64,000 bases of DNA from Lichina pygmaea (GCA_963422465.1 OY730171.1:3038001-3102000); one strand, 5' to 3'; shown: positions 1 to 11,603, counted from the first letter of the stretch. Made by a program: numbers and translations. Notes: generated by a model from the letters alone, not told the origin.

Positions 1-1290
1 CGATGAAGGATCGGCTGCCTTTGCGTGGACAACGGTCGGCCTCGAACTACTGTTGCCGGATCGTGGCGGGCCGTAGGCCAGCCTCCCGAAGGTTTTCGGG
101 AAGAGATGCTTCAAGAATGGTTTGAGGGAGGGAAGGCAACCGCAGATGACGGCCGTACCTGCTTCGAGAGCACTGAAGGGACGTCAGCCCGTGTTACTCT
201 GGAGGTGGAGGCAAGGTGGAAGATGGCCCACCTTAAGATAACGGTCCAAAACGCTGCCCAAGGGGTCTCGGGGTCACGGGCCAGGTCAAGGAAGAATTTA
301 AGCCTGACCATGCTCACGACGCAAACACTATGATGCAGGTCAGCTTCATGACATGGACGGATGGGGGGTAGCCAAGACTTACAGCGAGCCTGCGGCAAAC
401 AAGACCGATATGGTGAGCTTTTGCCTCAACGGTAATCGCATCAACCATACACACGGCATCGGAAGGATCAAGATGAGAAAATCTGTGAGGATGTTGATGG
501 CGCAACTTGTCACGGCAAGGGCGTCCGCGTTGATACAGTACCCCGGGCCTCCATTCCATCGTTTTTCCCGAGGCCTGCATTCGAGGAGGGCAGGAAAAAA
601 GGCTGCGACGCTGAATCCTGCGACGAGAGAAATCACGCCGTACGCGGATCGCCTCAGCCGATGGCAGCTTCCGAAGATCCGGAGATATAATAACAGGATG
701 GAAACTTTGATACAGCCAAGGTAGAGAATGAACAAGGCGTTCACCGGCGCGAAGTTCTACTCGACGGCACTCTGTAAGGGAGGGTCTGAACGCTTCTGCA
801 AAAGACGACGGAGGGTCTGACCTTTACGGAGTCGAGCGCCTGCGCCAGACTAAGGTCCCATGTCCTGATGCCGGCAGCTCCATTCCCCACTGACGGACGT
901 TGCTCAGCAACCAAGGACTCGTTCGTTTCCAAGCGGATTGGGACTCACGCTTGAGCGCAAAGGCAGACCATGCCGCTCCAACCGGCTACATCGCCGTCGT
1001 CAGCTGCCATCCAAGACCAAGGCCTTCTACCGAGGGTGAATTACCAGACACAGCAGGGTGACATAGTCATCGTACCACAACGCGCGGTTGATATACACCC
1101 GGGTATATATTCGGATCGCGACGAAGATGCAGGGCAGGACAAGGTAGAATATGACGAGGATTCTGACGATGTATACCCGGGAATCTGGGTTTTCGATGTC
1201 GCCCACGACACCAGGCGGAGGTTGAAAGGCCGGGACGTTCGAGGGATTGGCAAAGCGCATGCGCCCCGCTGGATCATCGACTGTGAACAT
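1..1290 (-). CDS. SAT4/fungal rhodopsin-family integral membrane protein, C-terminus cut by window edge
   Basis: Six exons close in phase: 1290-1045, 985-949, 889-828, 756-383, 327-232 and 172 running off the left edge. The start is the ATG at 1290 (MFTVDDPAGR). The protein shows the usual layout of the fungal rhodopsin (SAT4) family: a first membrane segment near residues 45-65 followed by RIYTRV and WYDDY, a GIRTWDL loop, membrane segments with KVSILLLYLRIF and ILTDFLILILPMP, and the late motif VICGCLPSLKP. Family members are multi-spanning membrane proteins of unknown biochemical role, and some CFEM-containing relatives act in pathogenic development; nothing here gives a ligand. Introns are 55-71 bp with donors such as GTAAGT and GTGAGT. 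The last visible exon is open to base 1, so the tail length is unknown. Confidence 0.82.
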
Positions 1291-2422
1291 GGCCACTGGA
1301 CTGTAGAAGTCTGAGGTGGACTATCCGGAGCAATGTTTGGACGGTTGCAGGAAGCCCAACCCAAGGTAGCTGGACAGCTGAACAGGCTAGCTGCAGGTCG
1401 TCTCCAGACATTGGCTCCACGGACCGGTGTGACAGGAGAACCACGACTCTCTTATGCATTGTCTCACTTTTCCTTGCCCTTTTCTTTCTTCTTCTTCTTC
1501 TTCGTCTTCTTCCTCTCAAGCTTCTCGGCGTGACGGCAAATCTCTGGCGATGGCTGCAGCTGTGGCTGCAGACGGGACAGACAACAGCCGGGCAGGGGTA
1601 GGGGCCCGTGGGCAGCCTGAAGCTCAGACGGGAGGGCCTGAGGGAACCACTACTTTACACGTAGTACGGAGTTAATGTACTCCGTACAGTACTTGACATA
1701 CGCACGTACGTACCCGTTACGTGTGCGTGGAACATGGTCAAGTCTCATGACCACGCTGGAGGAAAAGATGGAGGAAAAGCAAGACGGCGAGTAGTGTCCG
1801 GGCCTTCTTGACCAGCAACTGCGGTCTCCCGCCGAGCAACATGATTAGGAAACTTTCCAGGTACGCCAGGTACGGTAAGGTTCACCTTCTCAGGACCTTC
1901 CCTTCTCCACGTTCCGGCCTGTTGCACCATCATCCATTCACCCGGACCCAACCCCTGGATCGAGATTGGCTTCCTTTTTCGCCCGGGTCGGCGAACGGGT
2001 TGCCACGCACGCCACGCCACACGGGCAGTGGCGAGACCGTGTGCTCTGCATGCCGCGTCATGGGTGGAGCGAGAGACCTTCTCGGCGGACGGCCCGATAG
2101 CCGAGCGTGGCGAGCAGAATCGACAAGATTCTCACGCATCTATCGATATCATATCATGTACGTTCGTATCCCGTACGTACGCATCTTTGTACGTAAGTTA
2201 ATGCGAACAGGCCGCTCCGTCCCACCACCACCTCAAGGCAAAGACTGGAGAGAGAAAGGCGGGGTTTGGCATGCCGTTGCCCCGAACAGCGTCTAGTCAA
2301 GCCACGTGGGAGAAAAGGATCAGAATAAGCAAAGCTCTCACCAGCACTAGCTATGATCCCGTGCAGGGCCACCGAACGTTTAAAGCACAATGCGAAAGTG
2401 TCACCTCTTGGGGGCCAGTGGC

Positions 2423-2452
2423 GAAGAAGAAGAAGAAGAAGAAGAAGAAGAA
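2423..2452. repeat. (GAA)n microsatellite
   Basis: Ten uninterrupted GAA/AAG units in an intergenic region; no reading frame through it shows protein motifs. Confidence 0.9.
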
Positions 2453-4139
2453 CAACCTGGCCTGCAATCAATTTCATTCAACGGTCCGGGTCGTCCCTTG
2501 CGTCGTCCCTGGCGTGCCAGGTGATGAAGATGCCGACCCGAATACGGGCCCGGACTGCTTGAGATCCTTTGCCCAAACGGCGAGGGCGTTATCCACGGCG
2601 TGCCGCCCGACTGTCCGACGCAGGCCAGGAGCTTCATCATTCCGGAAGTGCTACCGACACAACACCTCGGTATCGCGATCGCAAAGCCAGCATCAGTATG
2701 CAGGCAGGTGGTCAGCTACGCTCCAACCCTTTACGATGATATCTCGCCCTGGTCAAGACTCGTCCTGTCCGACACCACGTGGAATTGAAGACACCACAGA
2801 TTGGAAGATGCCGCAGGACTGCACGCTGTCGCAGGACGGCACACATCACAATGTCTGAGCGGCAGGGCCGTTTCGGGTTCAGACGGCAAGTGAAGACTAT
2901 TTGTGCTTCTTGTTTCGAGATAGTACTTGTACAGGATGATGGGGCGCAGAGACAAGAGAGCTTCAAATCAGTCACTCTTACAAATACTTTGCATGAAAAC
3001 ACTTGGTTGTGCAGAGTATCTGGTACAAAAGACGCTCTGTCCTTTTATCCGACTGGCCTACTACGTACAGTACACAAGGGTCCTGCTATCATGGTCACTT
3101 ACGTAGCACCGCGGCACACTATCAAGGTAGACGCTCAGCAGGTTCTGGTCAAGATAATGAAGTTGTGTAACATACCTCACGAGGTCAGTGCTCCAAAAAA
3201 ATGACGGGAAAACTTCCTCGGTACCAAAGACCTCCGTGAATCTTTCTGATACTTTTAAACGTCGCTAGTGGTCCAAGCTCTTCTCCTAGCCGTGCTAGTA
3301 CGAAGAGAAGGGGACAAGGGCCCCACAAAGACCTCAACAACAGCCGCCTCAGCTAAGGCAACAACGATTAAATGGTCACGACTTGGTCGGAGGATCTCTA
3401 GGAGCCTTGAGGTCATGGACCGTGGTGTCAAGACAGTCGCTTGTTCCTACTGCACTTCCTACGGTTAGCCTCCGTGACACAATCATCTTCCCACCACGAT
3501 CGTCCCACACTTAATCTACTGTACGAGTAGGCGATGAGTTTTCTCCTGATCGTCACCTTAAATGGCTTGCCCTTGCCCGCCAAGACTCGGACATGTTTTG
3601 AACCGAGCGTCTTTCCGGACATCTCTGCTCACGGACCCTTGTTACAGAGCATTATACGTGTGTCGTACGTAACGCATGGCTTGCCGTGTCTCTGAGTCTG
3701 GGGTATACGGTACTGTAGATAGTCCTCCCGTCACCTACTGTACAGTAGCACATCACAAGGTTTGAGACCTAGAGCTTAGGTCGCTTGAGCTTGATTCTCT
3801 GAGGATTAGAGACCGGGGGCTAGCGCCACACAACTAACGGTGTGCACGGCACTTCAAGGCTTATCTGCGCACGGACTTCACGCTGCAGGTGCCGTAGCAA
3901 TACACCTCGGACAAGGTTGGTACACAGGAGGCAGACCCATCGAGAGTTGTACTTGTATGGCTTGTACAGTACAAGGTGAGTGAGTGACAGAAGATTTTGA
4001 TGCAATACCATGTTCTGTTGCTTCTGATCGTTGCTGAGGACAAAGCTTGTACTGTACGTAATGTACTGTGTATACAGTTACTTGCACAAAGTCAGTGCGT
4101 ACAGAAGTACGCTCTGTAGGCATGACAGAATAGTTATGT

Positions 4140-4560
4140 ATTGTATTGTATTGAGATCCTACCCTATTCTAAAAGTAGCTAAGCTAGATTATGCTGGGAA
4201 CACTATGAAAGTGGTAAGGAAACCTTTGGTCCAGGTGACTTGTCACCTGCCCCTAGGATGAAAACCTCCCCTGCGGCTCCTGGGCGGGCACCATCCTACC
4301 AAGAGGCTATAGAACAAAGAAAGTGACTGCCTGGCAGTCAAGCAGAGAATAATTATGTTGATTGATTGATTGGATTCCTACACCATTCTAGCACTAGTGT
4401 ACCTAGGCTATGCTGGGTCAACTACTAAGCTAGGCTAGGAAAACTCAAAAGAGTAAAAAAACCTCTCCCTGCAGCACCTTACCAGCGCTATCCTATCAAG
4501 TCACTGTAGAACATGGGGGGTGGCTGGCTAGTAGCCAGCTTCCAGCTGCTCTGAGCCTTG
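4140..4560. repeat. Two diverged repeat copies resembling retroposon 3' ends
   Basis: Two segments share the same plan: a short simple-repeat run (TATTG-type near 4140, TTGA-type near 4352), then GATCCTAC or GATTCCTACAC, then related text ending in CTATGCTGGG and AAAAC. The LINE at 50.9 kb has a similar edge: a TTTTTA run followed by GATTCTTACAC. I infer remnants of LINE or SINE 3' ends in minus orientation. Similarity is partial and was judged by eye. Confidence 0.35.
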
Positions 4561-5232
4561 GACAAGCTGTCGCAGAGCCGGAGGGCCGACCGGTACGGCA
4601 TCTTGTCAGGCTTCCAGTTGTCTCCTCCTCCTGGGTCTGGGTCTAGTAGCTGGACCTTTTGTGGGGGGCCGTCCGTGGAGTTCGTGCCATCGCTCCCAAC
4701 ACCACTGCTCTGCTAGCAGGCGGGCTTGCCAGACAGTCCGTGGAGGGGTGCCTGCGGCCGGGGTGACGGTGGGGTGGCTGTCGGCCCACGGGGGTGTGCC
4801 AAGAGATCCCTTGGTGGTTTCCAGTGCCGGCCGAGGCCAGAGAATTGGAATAATTATGTACTGGTAGCTTTCATGCAGAATCAGCTGGAAAGAACCTGAT
4901 TGCCAAAAGTATGGGTAGTGTTCAAAGTACGGAGTACATACGTACAACATCCTCTTGCGCACTGACCCGGTAGAGAGGGCCGGGTGAACGAGGGGAACAG
5001 CATCGCACAGTGATACGAGTACGTTCCGCACCTCCGTTTGTACGTGTGACTTTACGTCATGATGACTAATCTAAGCGCCCTACAGAGTCACATGATAAGC
5101 CCTTTCGCCCACACCACACACTGGAGAAATCACAATTATCCAAAGAGGAAAAACCCTAAGCGCTGGGACTCGTGAGATATACCCACCCAACTGTCCTCTC
5201 TGCGGTTTCCTCTCTAGAACCCATTGCACGTC

Positions 5233-6000
5233 ATGGTACGTCAATCAATCCCCGGCTGCTGTGGCGCTGTAGTGCCTGTGCTGCCGTCGAGATACGATAT
5301 CGTTAGGGGACAAGAGAATGGAGAACCGATTGCTGACGGACAGCCCGTACGCCACTACATAGGCACCCGCAGCAACCGGTGGCAAGAAGCAGAAGAAGAA
5401 GTGGTCCAAGGGAAAGGGTACGTGTGCCGTTCGACCCTCGGCTTCCTTGTCAAGCAACATCGACATCTGTCATGGCTTTCTCCTCGCTCGCTGTCCCTGG
5501 GCCTCTAAGCGCGACCCGCTGCGTCGGTGGCGGGAAAGCGGGCAACCCGGTTCAGCTCTGATGACGAACCCACCTACTGTGCAGTGAAGGACAAGGCCAA
5601 CCACGCGGTCGTGCTGGACAAGGCCACATCAGACAAGCTCTACAAGGACGTGCAGTCGTACAGACTGATCACCGTCTCGACCCTGGTCGACCGACTCAAG
5701 ATCAATGGCTCGTTGGCGCGAAAAGCCCTGATAGACCTCGAGGAAAAGGGCCAGATCAAGAAGGTCGTCGGACACAGCAAGTTGAGCGTCTACAGTGAGT
5801 TGCTGCGTCTTCTCTGTGGATCGGGACTCGCGCTGGTGTGTGAGGGCTGGTGTTGGTGCTGGCGCGAGGACGAGATCGAGGAGGAGATCATGCCCTACCA
5901 GGGCTCGAACGGGATTGGAGTGGATCTGGAGCACTCGAAGAGATCGTCTTGCTGATTGTTTTTTTTGTGCACAGCTCGGGCGGTCGCTGCGGCGGAATAG
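5233..6000 (+). CDS. RPS25: 40S ribosomal protein S25 (eS25)
   Basis: Four exons: 5233-5235 (the ATG alone), 5363-5417, 5585-5794 and 5975-6000, giving 97 residues. The first intron begins directly after the start codon (ATG then GTACGT). Exon 2 gives the lysine-rich N-terminus APAATGGKKQKKKWSKGK, exon 3 the conserved core KDKANHAVVLDK, VDRLKINGSLARKAL and GHSKLSVY, and exon 4 the tail TRAVAAAE. eS25 is a small-subunit head protein with a winged-helix fold. All phases close (0, 1, 1). Introns are 127, 167 and 180 bp, long relative to the coding exons, as often seen in ribosomal protein genes. The gene converges on the MAPR-family gene, with about 320 bp between the stop codons and nothing notable in the gap. 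Confidence 0.96.
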
Positions 6001-6321
6001 AGCGTGGCCCCATTCCCTGTTTGGCTACCGCTACTTTCGCTGTATAACTCGTCAATACATCTCCCTCTTCTGAAGCCCCTCCACATGAACAATGGCTTGG
6101 CCGGCTCGCATCTGGCTGTCAGACCTGACGAGTGACCCATGGTATCTTTGCTATCTGTCTGACGTGGACGGATCGCCTTGGCCATATTCACGATACGGTG
6201 GCTTTTGACCCCTCGGTGGCATGCCCTTCCATTCGATTGACATTTCGCGCTGCAATAAAATCACGGGACGAGCTACTTTGCTATAGTACACCGAAGACCG
6301 TCCATGGCTCGCAATCCCACT

Positions 6322-7587
6322 TCATCTCCCATTCGCCTTGGCCCCGTCTCGCCTGGGCCTTTGCCGCTTCGCCGCCGCGCACAGTTCTCGGCGCGGTAGT
6401 CGCTCGAGCCAGTCCCCGTCGTACCTCACCGTGCCGACGCGGTGGTACTTGTCGCTCTTGGCGAAAAACGCGTCCCAGTGCGCGACGGCGTCGCGCACCT
6501 TCTTGCGGGCGAGCCTCTTCTCCTGTGGCAGGGTGTGCAAGCGCGTGTCAGCGAGGACGATCTCCGTTCCTTTCCCGAAGTGAGACTTGCGGCAGGGTAA
6601 GGGTATACGTGGATGGCCCGTGCGAGGACTGTCCTACGAGCTTCATGGTGGGGCATAAAAGCAAAGGGATGTGTAAGTCAGGGGGTCGTGGCGGGCACCA
6701 TCGGATCTTCAGGAAACAAGCACGAAAAGGTTACTCTACCTGCTCCCTCCGTATCTTCCTGTCCGCCTTGCTCAAGCGTCCGTCTTCGTCGCGCCGCTTG
6801 TCGGCGCCGTCGCCGTCGCCGTCGCCGTCGTCGTCATCCACAGGAAGGAACATGTCCTCGACCCCTCTGAGGTCGGGCGTGACGTCCTCGGAGAAACAGC
6901 CGGTCACAAAGGCTCGGGTGCCGTCGTTGCCGGCGAAGAAATGATAACCCCCGCCGGGCCCGTAGAAGGAAGGTGACGCAGACACGTCGTAGATGGTGCC
7001 GTTGATGGCCAGGTAGATGGGCAAAGACACATCTGTGCCGTTGTACAGCGACAGCTCCGCCGGCGTCAGGGAGATGGGACCACGCTTTTTTTTTTTTTGC
7101 GGGGGTTGGGCCGGGTCAGTGCCGGGAACTTGTATCGTACGAGTATTGTGTTGAAGAGGAGAGAGAGAGAGAGAGAGAGAGATGGAACAATGCGCCTCAC
7201 CATCCAAGCCCTCACTACATGCCACGGCGACGACCATGTCGGCGCCCGCAGGTTCCACACCAGAGACGTCTCCGTCACAAAGTAGCTGAGCAGGCAGCTG
7301 AGCAGGACGCCGCCGCCAAGCAGACGCAGCACGTCGAGCGGCGACACGGGCGCCTCGTCTTCGCGCGCGAGCTTGCGCCTGGCCGCCGAGGGCTGGCGAG
7401 GACTGGTGCTCATGCTCGTGCTTGTCGTCGGAGCTGGGCCTGATGGCAACAACGATGATGACGATGATGATGTGCTCTCTGCTTTGGCTGCTTTCGGCAT
7501 CTGTGTTGGTGGTGTTTTCGGTGTCGGTGGTATTCGGATTGGTGTTGGTGTCGAAGTCGGTATTGGTTTCGGCATCTGCATTGGCAT
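6322..7587 (-). CDS. MAPR-family cytochrome b5-like heme-binding membrane protein
   Basis: Three exons, 7587-7201, 7084-6740 and 6522-6322, give about 310 residues. The N-terminus is rich in Thr, Pro and Ser; a single membrane segment follows (around residues 90-115, VLRLLGGGVLLSCLLSYFV). The cytochrome b5-like domain starts at GPISLTPAELSLYNGTD and runs through IYLAINGTIYDVSASP, YGPGGGYHFFAGNDGTRAF and TGCFSEDVTPDLRG. After an Asp-rich run comes a basic helical tail with WDAFFAKSDKYHRVG. MAPR proteins bind heme and in yeast (Dap1) support cytochrome P450 enzymes of sterol synthesis; this longer anchored form probably sits in the ER membrane, which is inference. Introns are phase 0; the first contains a GA run. 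The exact start is uncertain because several in-frame ATGs cluster at the N-terminus. Confidence 0.88.
7158..7182. repeat. (GA)n microsatellite in the first intron of the MAPR gene
   Basis: An uninterrupted GA run (CT on the coding strand) lies inside the 116-bp intron 7085-7200, where it forms a pyrimidine stretch upstream of the acceptor. Confidence 0.85.
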
Positions 7588-8248
7588 CTGTCTCGATCTT
7601 GCTTTCGATGATGATGAATATACCGGAGATGATGATGATGACGAGGCGACGTACGTAGCTACCGTCCTGTATGTAGCTACTCTATGTATGCAGATATCTC
7701 TGGTAGACTAATCCTATCACTAGCAAGAGCCAGGATAAGTGGTTGAAAGTACAATGCCTAGTACTATAGAATGATAGAATGATAAGATAGATGAATAGAT
7801 GGTTAGGTGGCCAGGCAAGCACTGTGTATGCAGGGGAACAGATATCTAAAACGCATATCTACAAGATATTCACACGGACGACATAGACGCACCTAGAGCA
7901 CTCATACTCTGCACATAACATAAACCCCCCCCCCCCCCCCCCCCCCGCCAAGCAGAGGCACATACTCCGTCCACTCCGAACCAAAAAAACCCCAAAAGAA
8001 CTGGAACAAGATCAAGTCATGCGATGATACGAGCATACAGAAAGAACATCCCTGACGTTCAGCATGATGACCATGAGGGTTGGGTGAAGTTGTACGCCTG
8101 GTTCGCTGACAAGAGTTGGCCACGACAGATCAACACCCGAATGCAAGAATCCAAAAAGAAGAGACCTTGCTATGAGCACAAAGAAAAGAAAGGCCGGGCC
8201 AGATGACCCGCCAACGCCGTTCGCTGAAGAAACCTCATCTCCCCTTCT
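7588..8248. other. Intergenic region with a 22-bp poly-C run
   Basis: About 660 bp upstream of the MAPR gene and downstream of GTR2. It includes an uninterrupted C run at 7925-7946. No gene is seen. The part next to 7588 should hold the MAPR promoter, but no clear element stands out. Confidence 0.6.
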
Positions 8249-9554
8249 TCAATGCTCGTAACCGAACACTTGGGATAACGCGCCCTGGATGACGTTGACG
8301 TCATAGTCGATCAGGCCCTTTTTCGTCTCGCACTCGGATTTCATGAGACTGATGAGGGCTAGGTATCTAAGGGGGGACGTGTGTGCGTTAGTGGCCTTTC
8401 CTGAAATATTTTCCTTAAACTAATTGATCGATGGGGCTTGCAATCGAGGTTTTCAGAAGGGAGAAGAGGCCTTCGCTCACTTGTTGATCTCTCGAAGGTA
8501 AATGTACTTCCCCTCCATCAAGAGGATGGCGCTCTCGGCGTCCGAGCAGGGCTGCTCGCGCGGCTCCTCGAGCGCTTTCTTGGGCCGATCCCACCCGTAC
8601 ACGTCGCTGACGTCGACGATGACGTCGATGTAGTCCGAGCAAACCTCGTAGCTGGGCATGTCGACGGGGCTCGTATCGGTGGCGATGTATATCTTGCTCA
8701 GGACGTCGAAGAGGAAGGCCTTGTCCATGTGGCAGTTGGCGCAGAGCGAGTTCAGAATCCCCTCGAGCGCGAACAGCTGCGGGATGAGCTTTTGGCAGAC
8801 CTTGCTGAAGGCCTCGAAGATCGAGTGGTCGTAGATGCTCGTGAGGTGGTAGCTGACCGGTGTGTTCTCGTACCCGGCGTCCGACAGCTCGTCCTGTATT
8901 CGCTGGATGATGTCCCGCTGGATATCGAACTTGTAGTCGTCCGACAGCCCGTCGACTTTATGTATGAAGACCTCGATGTTGATGGACGGGTACGACTGCT
9001 GCACGCGCAGGATGATCGCATTGAGACGGTTGATCGCATCGAGATACTCGTCCTGAGCATCGATGACCCAGATCAAGGCGCCGATGCCACCGAAGATGCT
9101 CTCGAGGTCGAAGGCGGGGTCGAGAAAGTCCAATTGCCCGGGAAAGTCCCAGACTTGAAAGTCCATGAACGAGCTGTACGGATCAGCGATTTTCGAGATG
9201 AGGGGGGGGGGGGGGGGGGAGCCCGCAAATCGTCGTCGACGTACTGCATGGCTTCTCTCTGGATGCGAGACGTCGCCTCTAGGAACAGCGTCTCTGATGG
9301 TGGGAGCTTGTGAAACACGACGCTGGATATGGACGACTTTCCGCTCCTGACGGATGATCGCCATCAGTCAAAGGCTGCCCTACCCAACGGCGCACCCATA
9401 ACAGTGGACTGGCCGTGCGTCCATACCTCCGTTGACCCATCAAGAGGAGCCTCGGCTTCCCCTCGCCCGGCTTTGCATTTGGTAGCTTGCCCGTGTTGAA
9501 CTTTGGTTTGGCCGGACTGGCCAGGGCCACTTCGCCGTTGGCTTGGTCAGGCAT
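8249..9554 (-). CDS. GTR2: Rag-family GTPase Gtr2 (RagC/D orthologue)
   Basis: Four exons, 9554-9427, 9346-9245, 9173-8481 and 8366-8249, give 346 residues with all intron phases 2. The P-loop GQRRSGKSS is split by intron 1 (residues 40-48). Next come [13 protein letters not shown] and SRIQREAM, the switch-region motif FQVWDFPGQ, then [13 protein letters not shown] and [15 protein letters not shown], matching the HKxD base-recognition motif of Rag GTPases. The C-terminal half holds the roadblock-like dimerisation region, ending [23 protein letters not shown]. Gtr2 pairs with Gtr1 in the EGO/Ragulator pathway at the vacuole and relays amino-acid supply to TORC1. Introns are 71-114 bp; intron 2 carries an 18-base G/C homopolymer. 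Start chosen at MPDQANGEV; an upstream in-frame codon at 9617 is not ATG-supported. Confidence 0.95.
9202..9219. repeat. Poly-G (poly-C on the coding strand) tract inside GTR2 intron 2
   Basis: Eighteen uninterrupted G on the plus strand, within the 71-bp intron 9174-9244. On the transcript it is a C run between donor and acceptor and makes up a quarter of the intron. Confidence 0.9.
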
Positions 9555-9929
9555 CTTCTCTGGCGTCCAGGTTCGGGCTTGACGTAGTTGCCCTTCTGGT
9601 GGAGCGGTGATCACCAATGGCGGAATGTTATTTGGGCGGCTCGGCTTACACAGCCAGTGGCGGGACGTTCGTTGCGTGGGCGCGAGGGTGCCCAGGGCCT
9701 ACGAGCAAGCCTAGAACCGCTTAACGGTGTACTTTTAGGTACGAGTCAATTGCATGTCATGAACAGGAATCCCAATACAGTCGAGCCACTCCATGTGCTG
9801 ACTACTTATAGTCCAGCCGGGTGTTCCATGGCACAGTATATACAGCACACCTGGTTCAAGCCGTGTGGTCATAGCATCCTGCTACGTCTTTCGTCCAACC
9901 CTGAGGTTCTTTCACGTCATCGACAGAGC
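9555..9929. other. Short intergenic region upstream of GTR2
   Basis: About 375 bp between the GTR2 start and the stop of the next minus-strand gene. It must hold the GTR2 promoter and the 3' flank of the SAT4 gene. I see no distinct motif. Confidence 0.5.
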
Positions 9930-11603
9930 TCATTTACCATACGACGTCCTCTTGTAGTCGGACTCGTCAATAACCCCGGAGCCGGATCGATCAACGTGAA
10001 ACTCGTTCCGCACCATGATGCCATCCTTGCCCGGTCCCATCTCGCCGAGGCCAATCGCATCATCGACCTTTCCTACGACCTCGGTGCTCTGGCCGACCTG
10101 CTCGCCATGAGCATCGGTTGCGCTGGCCTCGTTGTTCGGGGCGGTCACCGAGATGATCCTCGTAAAATCAGAATCGAGCTCTTTCGACGGGTTGGCAGTC
10201 CGGCCGGAGAAGTTGCTCCGAGAGGCCGACGGCCCATGACCGCTCTGCTTGGCCCGGTCCGTCCGCGCTGTCTTTGACCTGTTCATGGCCAGGAGATAGA
10301 TAGGACGGAGGGACGGAAGGCAGGCTGTGAAGCAGGATTGTCAGGCTTATGCTCGAGCTTCGATTTTTGATTCGGGCCTGGTCATAAAGGCCGAGAAAAC
10401 GGAAGCGTACCCGAAACGATAGCCAGGTTCTGCTCCACTCCGGTCCACAAGACGATGGAAGCAAATTTCCAGGTGACGTCTGGAGGTTTCGGGTCGAACC
10501 GGATACACTCGACGATCAAGATAACAGAGATGATGCAGACGCTGTTCGTGGAGGGTGGTCAGCTGTGCCAAGGCAAGCTCGCAGGCGATCACCTACAATC
10601 CACCGAGAAGGAAAATACCACAGAGAATGATCTTCTGAGGTTTGTTGATGTAGAGCTGGCGGATGTACGGGATCGGCATGAGCAGAAGCACAATGTCGAT
10701 CAGCAGATGCGTCGTGTTGGTGCCGATGAAGAACAAACGGTCGTCGACGCCGCAGTGGGCCCCGACCGTCTTGTCCCAGAAGCCACGCAGGGGAACGCAG
10801 TGCATAAAGATGGCCACGAGCTAGATGGTCAGCCAGAGACCCCGACCGCAACCCATGGAGGGATGATGCCGCACTCTTGCAATGATCCAGAAGATGGTGA
10901 GCACGCACGCCGAGGATCCGAATCGGTAGTCGGATGCTGCTCACGTTGAAGAGACGCCAGTAGAACGACAGGATGGAAATCTTGACAAGGGTGACCGTCG
11001 TGGACCAGAGCGTCTCGGCGATGATGAGATGTTGCAGAGAATGGTAGAGAATGTCCTGGCTGTCCATGTCGATGGCTTCATCGTGCTTTCCCAGGCCAAA
11101 CTTCATCCCTGCAGAGGAGAGAGGGTGTTGGGACGGTTCTGCCTCGGTGACAAGCGGGGACACCATGAAGTGGCAGCTGGCACTCACAGACCACCGTCGC
11201 GATCAGATAGCCTGCGGCAGATACCTAGCAATGTCCGTTCAGTCGACGGGGCCTCGGGGTGAAGTCCAAGAAAGAAGGTGTCCGGTACCAAGGCCGCTAC
11301 GATGAACCAGTCATCGTACCACCAGTTCAGCTGCTTCAGCCTGCGCGCGCCGAAGCGGAGAAGGACCGCGAGAGAAGCGACGGCAAAGGTGACGATGCCA
11401 CTCGCGTAGATATTGGGCTTCAAGGTAGCGGCGAGTGCTCGGCGGAGTGGGTAGCCATTTGCGGGGCGACTGGTGGTGTGCTCCCAATGCCGATGGCGCT
11501 GCGGAAGACAGGGGCGAGCGGAAAGCGCTTGACACCGGCCAGGAACCAAGAACGGACAACGACGCGGAATTAAATGCAGCTCCTCCGTATCAGTTCCCCT
11601 CAT
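9930..11603 (-). CDS. SAT4/fungal rhodopsin-family integral membrane protein, second copy
   Basis: Six exons close in phase: 11603-11289, 11224-11188, 11108-10909, 10820-10597, 10541-10411 and 10324-9930, about 433 residues. Family marks are NWWYDDWFIVAAL, KFGLGKH, TLVKISILSFYWRLF, VPLRGFWDKT, LLIDIVLLLMPIPYI, FVCIISVILIVECIRF and SACLPSLRPIYLLAMNR, followed by a polar tail of about 120 residues. It belongs to the same family as the gene at 1-1290 but is clearly diverged. The third intron (10908-10821) is odd: as modelled it removes most of the fourth membrane segment, yet its bases in another frame read VLTIFWIIA, as expected for that segment. Either a one-base frame change plus a GC-AG intron (10880-10821), or a real shortened helix. 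The 5' end is uncertain; 11603 is the first in-frame ATG. Confidence 0.78.

Larger units (their letters stand above)
1291..5232. other. Long intergenic stretch, no gene supported
   Basis: About 3.9 kb between the SAT4 gene and RPS25. I see no reading frame with family motifs or a closing splice model. It holds a CTT-rich run near 1485-1516, a GAA run at 2423-2452, a palindrome with arms 1664-1672 and 1679-1687 (GTACGGAGT / ACTCCGTAC), TACGTA-rich patches near 2157-2200 and 4927-4945, and two look-alike segments near 4.15 and 4.35 kb listed separately. From about 2.9 kb the composition turns more AT-rich, which suggests decayed repeats. Confidence 0.6.

Noticed and set aside
173-231. Suspected decay of the SAT4 C-terminus, because the open frame loses similarity
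   Set aside because: A 59-bp intron (231-173) restores the family motif VICGCLPSLKP in phase.
2779-3204. 141-codon plus-strand frame
   Set aside because: No motif, and it sits in AT-richer, repeat-like intergenic DNA.
6132-6944. 270-codon plus-strand frame
   Set aside because: Opposite the MAPR exons; Ser/Arg-rich translation without motifs.
8438-9313. 291-codon open frame on the plus strand
   Set aside because: It lies opposite GTR2 exon 3, whose motifs and splice phases are secure; its own sequence (Val/Asp/Glu/Leu-rich) has no domain.
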